Source: an uncultured Acidimicrobiales bacterium
GTDB taxonomy: Bacteria > Actinomycetota > Acidimicrobiia > Acidimicrobiales > UBA10347
Direction of reading: 5' to 3'
NCBI GenBank assembly: GCA_937942965.1
Contig: CALDGN010000384.1
Coordinates: 1 to 7,170, forward strand
DNA: 7,170 nt
Positions within the stretch are counted from its first letter, which is position 1. Each line of letters begins with the position of its first letter. A model generated the notes under the pieces. The model was not told where the DNA came from. It ran no database searches and saw only the letters and a list, made by a program, of their open reading frames with translations. Of this stretch, positions 1 to 6,612 are shown one piece after another. The translations under genes and the position numbers were made by a program.

Positions 1-1
1 C

Positions 2-406
2 CACGACGTGGCGCCGTATCGGGTGCGCGTCGGCGATGCGTTACCCGACGAGTCGCCGGCCGAGTGGGGCCCCGAGTCGGAGCTCATCGAGCTTCCGTGG
101 TCGTGGACGAACGACGACTATCCGTATCTCGAGTTCGTGGCATTTCGCCGCATGATCATGCCGGGGTTGGCGCAACCCGATGACATGTTCTCGAACTGGA
201 TGGGTGACGTCGAGTGGATGGTGCGTGATGTCGAGGGCGGTGTCGTCACGTTCGTCTTCCATCCGCAGGTCATTGGGCGCGGTCATCGGCTGCTCGCGCT
301 TGAACGCTTCCTGGATGGGGTGGCTGAGCTTGGTGTGCACTTCGATGCGATGGGCGACATTGCGCAGGCGGTCGACGCGGGCGTGACGTTCGGCATCGAG
401 GACTGA
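2..406 (+). CDS. Polysaccharide deacetylase (NodB-type), C-terminal part, truncated by window start
   Basis: The reading frame is open from the first bases and ends at TGA 404-406, so this is the 3' end of a longer gene. The GTG at 8 is unlikely to be the true start, because a NodB domain would need its metal-binding and catalytic core upstream. What remains matches the end of polysaccharide deacetylases of the chitin/peptidoglycan or PuuE-like type: an ELPWSW-x-NDDYPY segment (numbering from GTG 8, residues 28-40), then FVFHPQVIGRGHR (residues 82-94, about 251-289), which carries the late conserved His-Pro of the fold, then a helix LLALERFLDGV and a last strand ending HFDAMGDIAQA. Such enzymes remove N-acetyl or related amide/ester groups from polysaccharides; the substrate cannot be told from this fragment. 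The subtilase gene starts 36 bp downstream in the same frame, separated by the stop codon. Family call fairly sure, substrate unknown. Confidence 0.8.
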   Translation, partial: HDVAPYRVRVGDALPDESPAEWGPESELIELPWSWTNDDYPYLEFVAFRRMIMPGLAQPDDMFSNWMGDVEWMVRDVEGGVVTFVFHPQVIGRGHRLLALERFLDGVAELGVHFDAMGDIAQAVDAGVTFGIED

Positions 407-430
407 ACGCAGGGCCGCACACGGGATCGC

Positions 431-436
431 TACGGT
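431..436 (+). promoter_or_regulatory. -10 box (TACGGT) for a leaderless subtilase transcript
   Basis: TACGGT fits the actinobacterial -10 consensus TANNNT. Six bases (437-442) separate it from GTG 443, so transcription would begin at or next to the start codon. No Shine-Dalgarno sequence is visible in the 36-bp gap, which suits a leaderless mRNA. I see no convincing -35 element. The same arrangement precedes two other genes in this window. Confidence 0.5.
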
Positions 437-442
437 GACCCG

Positions 443-1987
443 GTGCGAATTCTCACCGCCGCTTGGCGTCGACTCCGCGGGCCAATTGTGGTCCTTGCTG
501 TGCTTGCGGTCGTGTTCGCCGTGCCCGACCGGTCGACGGCGGCTGGTGCACAAACTGCCATCGAGGTGCCGCCCCATGTCCTCGAGGCGGTTGCTGCCGG
601 CGAGCCCGTGCAGCTCATCGTCAGCGGCATCGGGCGTCCGGGTGGCGTCGAAGGAACGGTCGAAGCCGCCGTGCAGGCCGGCCAGCTCCACGCGCGCGAT
701 GATGACGCGGGCGATGCCGGGGTGTCGGTCGGACGACCGTTCGAGGTCATCGACGCCGTCACCGTCACGGTCGATTCGGTCGAAGCGCTCGAGCGCATTG
801 CTGGCCTCGACGGGGTCCGAGCAATCGGTCTGGGCTCAGAACGAGCAGAACTCCACATCGACGAGTCGATCGAGATCACTCGCGCCTCAGAGAGTCACGC
901 GAACGGACTGCTGGGCGAAGGAACGACCATCGCGGTCATCGACGGCGGCGTGCAAGCCGACCACCCCGACCTCGTCGACGCGATCAGCTTCGAGGCCTGC
1001 TTCATCGAAGACGTCGTGCTCGAACAAGGCTTCTGCCCGGGGAACCTGACCGAACGGTTCGGTCCGGGCTCGGCGCCCGACCAGACGATCAGCCACGGCA
1101 CCGCCGTGGTCGGCGTCATCGCGAGTGCCGGCAACCTCGCACCAATGGGTGTGGCTCCGAACGCAGACGTCGAGATCTACAAGATTTTCAGCAACTCGGG
1201 CGGCGGCTATCTGAGCGACCTCATCCGGTCGCTTGAGTACATCGCCACCGATCGCCCCGACGTCGACGTCGTCAACATGAGCTTGGGGTATGCGGCCAAC
1301 TTCACTGGCTCGTGTGACAGCACCTATCAGGCGCTGTTCGATGCGATCCAAGTGCTTCGAGACCGTGGCGTCGTGCCCATTGCGTCGAGCGGCAACGGCG
1401 GGCTCGCCACGATGGGCGCCCCGGCCTGTTTGACGAACGTAATCTCGGTTGCCTCGAGCGTCGACATCGATACGCGGCCCGACTTCGGCGAGGTCGCTGA
1501 GTTCAGCAACATCAGCACGGTCACCGATCTGGTCGCCCCTGGCACGTCGGTCGAAACCACTCGGCTCGGCAACGACACCTGGTTCTTCGAGGGCACGAGT
1601 GCATCGGCGCCCACCGTCGCCGCATGTGCGGCGCTCGCTCGACAGTCTGGCGTCGGCAACGCGCTCGCCATCGAAGCTCGCCTCAAAACCGCTTCGACGA
1701 TCGCGCCAAATCCCGGCGGCCGGCCGATCCCACTTGTTGACTGCGCCTTCGAAGGCCGCCCATCAGGCGACGTTAACTGTGACGATGTCCGTGACGTGAT
1801 CGACGGCCTGGTCATCGCGCAATACGTGGTGCAGGTCCGAAGCGACGCCGGAAGCTGTCCGCTCAACAACTCGGCGACGCAACTCAATCTGGCCGAGGCC
1901 GACATCAACGGTGATTCGATCGTCGACATCATCGACGCGCTCGTCGTCACGCAATGCGTGGTCGGCGTACCGAACGACTTCTGCTAA
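443..1987 (+). CDS. Secreted S8 subtilisin-like serine protease with C-terminal dockerin-type repeats
   Basis: A 514-residue extracellular peptidase. GTG 443 is the first possible start after the in-frame stop at 404-406, and it yields a signal peptide: basic RRLR around residues 9-12, hydrophobic core at 14-27, likely cleavage after AGA at 34-36. Residues about 55-140 look like an inhibitor-I9-type propeptide, ending in a VDSVEALERIAGLDGVRAI segment. The S8 catalytic triad is complete: Asp167 in AVIDGGVQADHPDL, His218 in SHGTAVVGVIAS, Ser386 in GTSASAPTVAA; Asn318 in SSGNGG is the likely oxyanion-hole residue. Residues 442-508 hold two dockerin-like Ca-binding loops (listed separately). There is no C-terminal membrane anchor or LPXTG motif, so release into the medium or non-covalent attachment is expected. 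All ten cysteines lie after residue 185, in the mature part, which suggests disulfides. Natural substrates are unknown. The following gene starts 71 bp downstream with its own candidate promoter. Confidence 0.93.
   Translation: MRILTAAWRRLRGPIVVLAVLAVVFAVPDRSTAAGAQTAIEVPPHVLEAVAAGEPVQLIVSGIGRPGGVEGTVEAAVQAGQLHARDDDAGDAGVSVGRPFEVIDAVTVTVDSVEALERIAGLDGVRAIGLGSERAELHIDESIEITRASESHANGLLGEGTTIAVIDGGVQADHPDLVDAISFEACFIEDVVLEQGFCPGNLTERFGPGSAPDQTISHGTAVVGVIASAGNLAPMGVAPNADVEIYKIFSNSGGGYLSDLIRSLEYIATDRPDVDVVNMSLGYAANFTGSCDSTYQALFDAIQVLRDRGVVPIASSGNGGLATMGAPACLTNVISVASSVDIDTRPDFGEVAEFSNISTVTDLVAPGTSVETTRLGNDTWFFEGTSASAPTVAACAALARQSGVGNALAIEARLKTASTIAPNPGGRPIPLVDCAFEGRPSGDVNCDDVRDVIDGLVIAQYVVQVRSDAGSCPLNNSATQLNLAEADINGDSIVDIIDALVVTQCVVGVPNDFC
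1766..1966 (+). other. Dockerin-type I-like duplicated Ca-binding module (C-terminus of the subtilase)
   Basis: Two similar segments, residues 442-464 and 486-508 of the protease, each show an F-hand calcium loop with acidic or Asn residues at loop positions 1, 3, 5, 9 and 12. In the first these are D443, N445, D447, D451 and D454; in the second D487, N489, D491, D495 and D498. Each loop is followed by a hydrophobic helix (GLVIAQYVV; ALVVTQCVV). This is the typical dockerin layout of two loop-helix repeats joined by a linker of about 20 residues. In cellulosomes dockerins bind cohesins. No cohesin is encoded in this window, so the role here (Ca-dependent stability, or attachment to a surface partner) is inference. 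C446 lies inside the first loop and could pair with C472. Confidence 0.75.
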
Positions 1988-2045
1988 TCACGCCTCGATC
2001 AGACTCGCCGCCGGCTCAGACTGATGAGTGCACGGCAGTGCTGAC

Positions 2046-2051
2046 TACGGT
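2046..2051 (+). promoter_or_regulatory. -10 box (TACGGT) for a leaderless thiolase-like transcript
   Basis: TACGGT, identical to the box before the subtilase gene, ends 7 bases before ATG 2059, so the transcript would start at the A of the start codon. No Shine-Dalgarno sequence lies in front of the ATG. The site helps select ATG 2059 over in-frame start codons further upstream. No clear -35 element is seen. Confidence 0.5.
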
Positions 2052-2058
2052 CGCGGGC

Positions 2059-3534
2059 ATGTCGATCGATCCTCGTACTCCTGTCATTGTCGGTGTCGCC
2101 CAAGCGATGCAGCGTCCGGATGATCCAGCCGATGCGATCGAAGCGGTCGCGCTCATGGAACAGGTCGTTCGCGAGGCAGCAGCCGATGCTGGTGCGCCGG
2201 GTTTGCTGTCCTCGCTCGATGCGATCGGCGTGGTCCAAGGTGCGTGGAAGTACACCGATCCCGCACGGCTGATTGCCGACAGGATTGGCGCCGAGTCCGC
2301 ACGCACGTCGGTCTCGTCGAACGGCGGCAACACGCCGCAGTCATACCTCAACCACTTCGCGAATCGCATCGCCGCTGGCGAGATCTCGGCGGCCGCATTC
2401 TGTGGCGCGGAGACGATCTGGAGCCGCCGTCGCCTGCGCCGAGCCGGGATCAAGGCTGCGTACACCGAGCAGCCAGACGCCACTCCCGATGATCGATTCG
2501 GTGCGGACGTCGACATGTCGACCGACTTCGAGAAGGCCCGCGGCATGGAGATGCCGATCAACTTCTATCCACTGTTCGAGTCAGCGATTCGCCACGCCCG
2601 AGGCGAAACGCTCGACGAGCACCGTGACCGTGTCGCTGCGCTGTGGGAGACGTTCAACCAGCAAGCCGTCGCCAATGACTTTGCCTGGTCGCGTACGCCG
2701 ATGACCGCCGACGAGATCCGGAACCCGTCACCGGGCAACCGCATGGTCGGCTTCCCGTACACCAAGGCCATGAACTCGAACTGGGACTTGGATCAGGCTG
2801 CGGGTGTCATCCTCTGTTCCGTCGAAGCCGCAGAAGCCGCGGGCGTGCCACGAGACCGGTGGGTCTTCCCCCATGCGGGCACCGACGCGCACGACACCTA
2901 CTCGGTGTCGAACCGACGCGACTTGCACTCATCGCCCGCAATCACCGAATGCGGCAAGGCGCTGTTCTCGATGGCTGGCGTTGGCCCCGACGACGTCGCC
3001 CACATCGACATCTACTCGTGCTTCCCGTCCGCGGTCCAGGTCGGCGCCGAGTCGCTCGGCCTCGGTTTCGATCGTCAGCTGACCCAGACCGGCGGCTTGA
3101 CGTTCGCCGGCGGACCGCTCAACAACTACGTGACCCACTCGATCGCCGCGACCGTCGGCGCCCTCCGCGCCGATCCCGGAAGCCTCGGCCTCGTGAGCGC
3201 GAATGGCGGCTATCTCACCAAGCATGCGGTCGGCCTGTACTCGACCGAACCAGCGGCCGCAGGTTGGCAGTGGGCTGACGTGCAAGACGCCGTCGACCAG
3301 GTGCCGCAGACTCCTGTGGCTGCCGACCACACCGGCGATGTCACCATCGAGGCCTACACCGTCATGCACGACGGCGACGGCCCTCAGTTCGGACTCTGCG
3401 CCGTCCGGACCTCCGAGGGTGCGCGCACCTGGGGGCGTGTCACCGATGTTTCCGCAGCCGAGTCGATGATGGTTGACGAGGCCATCGGCCGCTCCGGATC
3501 GCTCGACGCAGACGGCGTGTTGACGATCGTCTAG
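2059..3534 (+). CDS. Thiolase-like protein, SCP2-thiolase/TLP1 type, with extra C-terminal domain
   Basis: A 491-residue cytoplasmic protein of the thiolase superfamily, usually annotated acetyl-CoA acetyltransferase. ATG 2059 gives the usual family beginning MSIDPRTPVIVGVAQ; the frame stays open back to 1954, but those residues do not resemble a thiolase and overlap the subtilase end. The fold is recognisable: an early helix ALMEQVVREAAADAG, the segment SSNGGN (86-91) where thiolases carry the nucleophilic CxS, HIDIYSCFPSA (315-325) at the NEAF-loop position, GGLTFAGGPLNNY (345-357) in place of GGxxxxGHP, and SANGGYLTKHA (380-390) in place of the second CxG motif. The last 65 or so residues (EAYTVMHDGDGP onward) fit the additional C-terminal domain of thiolase-like protein 1. 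Loss of both usual cysteines makes ordinary acetoacetyl-CoA thiolysis or synthesis doubtful; binding or processing of an acyl-CoA or steroid-CoA is a guess. Family call sure, activity unknown. Confidence 0.88.
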   Translation: MSIDPRTPVIVGVAQAMQRPDDPADAIEAVALMEQVVREAAADAGAPGLLSSLDAIGVVQGAWKYTDPARLIADRIGAESARTSVSSNGGNTPQSYLNHFANRIAAGEISAAAFCGAETIWSRRRLRRAGIKAAYTEQPDATPDDRFGADVDMSTDFEKARGMEMPINFYPLFESAIRHARGETLDEHRDRVAALWETFNQQAVANDFAWSRTPMTADEIRNPSPGNRMVGFPYTKAMNSNWDLDQAAGVILCSVEAAEAAGVPRDRWVFPHAGTDAHDTYSVSNRRDLHSSPAITECGKALFSMAGVGPDDVAHIDIYSCFPSAVQVGAESLGLGFDRQLTQTGGLTFAGGPLNNYVTHSIAATVGALRADPGSLGLVSANGGYLTKHAVGLYSTEPAAAGWQWADVQDAVDQVPQTPVAADHTGDVTIEAYTVMHDGDGPQFGLCAVRTSEGARTWGRVTDVSAAESMMVDEAIGRSGSLDADGVLTIV

Positions 3535-3542
3535 CAGTCCGC

Positions 3543-3563
3543 CCTCGGCCGAACCGGTTGAGG
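3543..3563 (+). terminator. Hairpin after the thiolase-like gene, candidate terminator
   Basis: A 9-bp stem with a 3-base loop: CCTCGGCCG, loop AAC, CGGTTGAGG. It begins 8 bases after the TAG at 3532-3534. Two of the nine pairs are G-U and exist only in RNA copied from the + strand; the opposite transcript would have two C-A mismatches, so a + strand role is favoured. No clean U-run follows (the next bases are TCCCGTGGTTCC), so it is either a weak, non-canonical intrinsic terminator of the kind common in actinobacteria or a 3'-end stabilising hairpin. Confidence 0.45.
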
Positions 3564-3608
3564 TCCCGTGGTTCCTGTGGGAGCATGGGTCCAACATTTT
3601 GGTGAGTC

Positions 3609-3615
3609 GAGGGGG
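3609..3615 (+). promoter_or_regulatory. Ribosome binding site (GAGGGGG) selecting ATG 3620
   Basis: GAGGGGG lies 4 bases before ATG 3620, with its GAGG core 7 bases before it. It is the only good Shine-Dalgarno sequence among the starts in this window. It favours ATG 3620 over TTG 3599 and GTG 3602 in the same frame, and shows that this gene, unlike its neighbours, is probably translated from a leadered mRNA. Confidence 0.6.
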
Positions 3616-3619
3616 CGAC

Positions 3620-6553
3620 ATGTCGAGCGCGGGAATCGACAGCGGGATCATCGGTTGGGCAAACAAGCGACTTGAGCACTGGTCATCGACCGGCATCGCA
3701 GTGCTGGCGGCGATTGCCGGACTGCTCGCTGCGGCGATCGTTGTGGTGGGGTACTGGGTCTTCCTGACCTACCTCGGCAATGGCACAGCGAACTACGTAC
3801 TGCAGTTCGCCGGGACCTCCGAGCGGCTTGCGTCGCGGTCCGCAGAGTTCACCCTCAGCGAGGCGCGAGGCGCCCAGCTCTGGGGCTACGCGTTCGCGGT
3901 GGTGTGGGCTGCGGTCGGCTACTTCCTGTTCGCCGTGTTCTGGAAGCACTGCTGGAACGCAGGACCCGCGGCGGCCGACGGTGTTGTCAGCGGCATCCGC
4001 TATCTGCCGGTCGCCGGCGGTCTTCTATCGGTCGTCGAGCGAACGGTCACGCTCGCGACCCTTCGCGGTGGCACCGACGCCGCAGGCAACGAGACGGTCG
4101 AAATGCTGTGGGGGGCGCCCGCGATCGTCGTCACGCTCGCGTGGGGCAAGTGGGTGATCGGCGGCATCACGGTCGCCGCAGTGCTCGGCATGATCGTGTC
4201 GGCCTGTGCTCGGGCCGCGCAAACACCGCTCCCTCCGGATTGGGCCGACGCGTTTCGAGCGCCGGTCGCCAAAGTCGCCGCCGCCTTCGATGCTGGCGCC
4301 GATGACGAAGCTGTGATTGACCTCGTCAAGGGCGAAGCTCCGCACGCGCCGATGCATGACGTCGGCGATCTGCATCAGAACAAGATCCGCGAGATCAAAC
4401 TGAGCTACGGCCCGAGCCAGGCCGCCACCGCCGAGGAGCGGGCCGAGGTCACACCCGACCAAGAGCCGATGCCGTTGCCAGAAGGCACCGGTATCTCGTG
4501 TTCAGGCGGTGGCATCCGAGCAGCGAGCTTCGCGCTCGGTTGTCTCTCTCGCCTGGAACGCACACCGACGGGCAAGCCGCTTCCTGACACGGTGATCGGG
4601 CGGGCCAAGTTCCTGTCCAGCGTGAGCGGTGGGGGCTATGCCGCAGCCGCGTGGCGCATGGCCGCTGGTCCGGGCGAGCTTCCCGCCAAGCCCATCATCG
4701 GCGATCCATGTCACTTCGAACCGAGCGTGCATCCGTTCCCGCACCCGGATCGCCCAACACCCGACCTGCTGACCCACATCCGTGAGCGCCGCAGCTTCTT
4801 GGCCAACGGCCGAGGCGGGCTCCCGCGCTCCATCGTGCGAGTCATCCTGCAGATGATGCTCCACCTGGCCCTGATCTTCATGACGGTCTACGTGTTCGCG
4901 TGGCCGTTCGGGAAGCTGCTCGGGTCCTGGGCGGTGCGGGCCCTCGACATGGATCTGCTGGCGACAAACGCCGACGGCGAGATCCGACTCGAATCGATCA
5001 CTGGCGCGCATCATTGGCTGCCACCGGTGCTCACGCTCGCCGCGCTTGGGCCGCTCGTCCTCGCCCGCATGTTTATGGAACGGAACCCGGCTCGGCGCAT
5101 CGTCGATCAGGTGATGGCCGGTTTGGTGTTCCTGGCGGCTGGCTCGGCGTTCGTGTTGTTGCTGCTCCCGCTGCTCGTCGAGTTCGTCGTCGAAGTCGTG
5201 CCTGCGGGCACCGACCGGCTCGTGTTCACTGGCATTTGGGCGACGATCGTCACCGCGGTCTGGCAGATGGCCAAGCGGTTCGTGCGCCGCTTCATCAAGT
5301 ACCTGGGTGGCGTGTTCCTGGCGCTTGGCCTCGCCGCATTCGGAGCGTTTGTCATCGACTGGTCGCTCCGCGAAACGACGCTCGGGCAATGGCAGATCTT
5401 TCTCGGGCTGACGATCTTCTTGATCATCGGTTTCATCGTGTTCAACCCCGACGCCTGGTCGTTGCACGACTTCTATCGCCAGCGTCTGAACGGCACGTTC
5501 TCGACCAGCCGAAGCGACGACGGCCTGTGGGCGCAGCCGGATCCACCTCCGATGTCGGACTACATCGGTGTCGAACCGTCACCGATCATCTGCTGCGCCG
5601 CTGCTCGACCGCCGCAAGCCGACACGGGGATCGCTGCGCTGTCGATGACGTTCGAGCCCCAAGCCGTCACGATCTATCACTGGGAGCGGCCCGAGGATTC
5701 ACAACTCGCCGAGTTGTCGGCTGCGCAGATTCCTCACGCCGAGTTCTCGGCGTTGCTTCCTCGAGGCAGCCAGCGGCTCGACTCGCTGATGGGTGCCGCC
5801 GCGATCTCGGGTGCGGCGGTTGCTCCATCGATGGGACGCAAGAACTTCTCGACGACGAACGCGCTGCTTGCGGCCTTCAACGCTCGACTCGGTGTGTGGG
5901 TGCCGAACCCTGCCTATGGCGGTCCTGAGCGGAACCTCGACCGCAAGGTCGCGCCGCGGCTGGTGAACATGTTCAAGGAGATCTTCGGGGTGTACGACCC
6001 TAAGGATCCGAATGTCTACGCAACCGACGGTGGTCACTGGGACAACCTTGGCGTGGTCGAGCTCATTCGTCGACGCTGCGCCACGATCATCGCCATCGAC
6101 ACTTCGGGTGATCTACTCGGCACCTACAACGCACTCAAAGAAGCGATCGCGCTCGCCCGTCACGAATGCGGCGCCGAGATCGATTTCGGCGATGAGTGGG
6201 AGAAGCTCGTTCCGGCCGAAGACGGCATCGTCGAGCACAACCACATGCTGGGCACGGTTCGCTATCGCGATGGGCATACGGCGACGATCCTGTACGTCAA
6301 GGGTGCGGTCGCTCGCACTTCGTCGCTGGCCGTGCAACGGTACGCGGCGGGCGATCGGACCTTCCCGAACTACTCGACCGGGAACCAGATGTTGACGGAC
6401 CGCCAGCTCACCTTCCTCGTGCGTCTCGGCGACGAGGCGATGGCGACGGCGCTCGACGAGAACCCGTCTGTTGTCACCGACGCCCTGGCGCCGCGCATCC
6501 ACGAGCGGAACGAGGTTGGCGATCGCGTGGGTCCGGGCCGCGTTCCGGTGTGA
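3620..6553 (+). CDS. Membrane-embedded patatin-like phospholipase / acyl hydrolase
   Basis: A 977-residue integral membrane protein with a patatin domain in two halves. ATG 3620 is chosen for its Shine-Dalgarno sequence; TTG 3599 or GTG 3602 would add up to seven residues. Hydrophobic segments lie at about 25-50, 87-108 and 164-197 (one or two helices), ahead of the first patatin half. That half contains the oxyanion motif CSGGGIR (294-300) and the nucleophile elbow SSVSGGGY, with Ser336 (codon 4625). About six membrane segments follow (roughly 406-429, 467-485, 498-526, 534-550, 560-581, 590-609). The second half has SGAAVAPSMG, then YATDGGHWDNLG with catalytic Asp803 (codon 6026), then ELIRRRCATIIAID. 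Patatins use a Ser-Asp dyad to release fatty acids from phospholipids or other acyl lipids. The embedded layout suggests membrane lipids as substrate, but the actual one is unknown. The elbow has Ser instead of the first Gly of GxSxG. Family call sure; topology inferred. Confidence 0.9.
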   Translation: MSSAGIDSGIIGWANKRLEHWSSTGIAVLAAIAGLLAAAIVVVGYWVFLTYLGNGTANYVLQFAGTSERLASRSAEFTLSEARGAQLWGYAFAVVWAAVGYFLFAVFWKHCWNAGPAAADGVVSGIRYLPVAGGLLSVVERTVTLATLRGGTDAAGNETVEMLWGAPAIVVTLAWGKWVIGGITVAAVLGMIVSACARAAQTPLPPDWADAFRAPVAKVAAAFDAGADDEAVIDLVKGEAPHAPMHDVGDLHQNKIREIKLSYGPSQAATAEERAEVTPDQEPMPLPEGTGISCSGGGIRAASFALGCLSRLERTPTGKPLPDTVIGRAKFLSSVSGGGYAAAAWRMAAGPGELPAKPIIGDPCHFEPSVHPFPHPDRPTPDLLTHIRERRSFLANGRGGLPRSIVRVILQMMLHLALIFMTVYVFAWPFGKLLGSWAVRALDMDLLATNADGEIRLESITGAHHWLPPVLTLAALGPLVLARMFMERNPARRIVDQVMAGLVFLAAGSAFVLLLLPLLVEFVVEVVPAGTDRLVFTGIWATIVTAVWQMAKRFVRRFIKYLGGVFLALGLAAFGAFVIDWSLRETTLGQWQIFLGLTIFLIIGFIVFNPDAWSLHDFYRQRLNGTFSTSRSDDGLWAQPDPPPMSDYIGVEPSPIICCAAARPPQADTGIAALSMTFEPQAVTIYHWERPEDSQLAELSAAQIPHAEFSALLPRGSQRLDSLMGAAAISGAAVAPSMGRKNFSTTNALLAAFNARLGVWVPNPAYGGPERNLDRKVAPRLVNMFKEIFGVYDPKDPNVYATDGGHWDNLGVVELIRRRCATIIAIDTSGDLLGTYNALKEAIALARHECGAEIDFGDEWEKLVPAEDGIVEHNHMLGTVRYRDGHTATILYVKGAVARTSSLAVQRYAAGDRTFPNYSTGNQMLTDRQLTFLVRLGDEAMATALDENPSVVTDALAPRIHERNEVGDRVGPGRVPV

Positions 6554-6598
6554 CCTAACCGACAGATTGCGGATCGTGGTGCCCTTCACGGCGACGCG

Positions 6599-6604
6599 TA
6601 GGGT
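6599..6604 (+). promoter_or_regulatory. -10 box (TAGGGT) for a leaderless MFS transcript
   Basis: TAGGGT matches TANNNT and ends 8 bases before GTG 6613, placing the expected transcript start at or one base before the start codon. It lies in the 59-bp gap after the patatin gene. A Shine-Dalgarno reading (AGGG, 6600-6603, 9 bases before GTG) is possible for the same bases, so the site is less certain than the two TACGGT boxes. Confidence 0.4.
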
Positions 6605-6612
6605 CGGTCGTC

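Noticed and set aside
1994..2028. Imperfect inverted repeat after the subtilase stop (CTC-G-ATCAG ... CTGATGAG)
   Set aside because: Eight pairs with a bulged G, an 18-base loop and no following T-run. Too weak to call a terminator, although it lies just past the stop. A repeated TCAGACT in the same gap also looks like chance.
1954..2058. Extended start of the thiolase-like protein (35 more residues)
   Set aside because: The extra residues overlap the end of the subtilase gene and do not resemble a thiolase N-terminus. The family begins at MSIDPRTPVIVG, and a -10 box sits just before ATG 2059.
3558..3586. TTGAGG with 17-base spacer and GAGCAT as a sigma70-type promoter for the patatin gene
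   Set aside because: GAGCAT matches only three of six -10 positions and the -35 lies within the terminator-like stem. Not strong enough to list as a feature.
2929..3696. 255-codon open frame on the - strand opposite the thiolase-like gene
   Set aside because: Its translation is rich in Arg, Asp, Gly and His without a recognisable fold, and it lies opposite a well-supported thiolase-like gene. This is the usual shadow frame of G+C-rich coding DNA.
4502..5467. 321-codon open frame on the - strand inside the patatin gene
   Set aside because: The translation is highly charged low-complexity sequence (runs of E, R, H and Q), the antisense shadow of the membrane segments and patatin half on the + strand.
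6558..6608. Inverted repeat ACCGAC ... GTCGGT around the gap before the MFS gene
   Set aside because: Only 6 bp per arm with a 39-base spacer, which is easily found by chance in this base composition. It could be an operator, but nothing else supports that.
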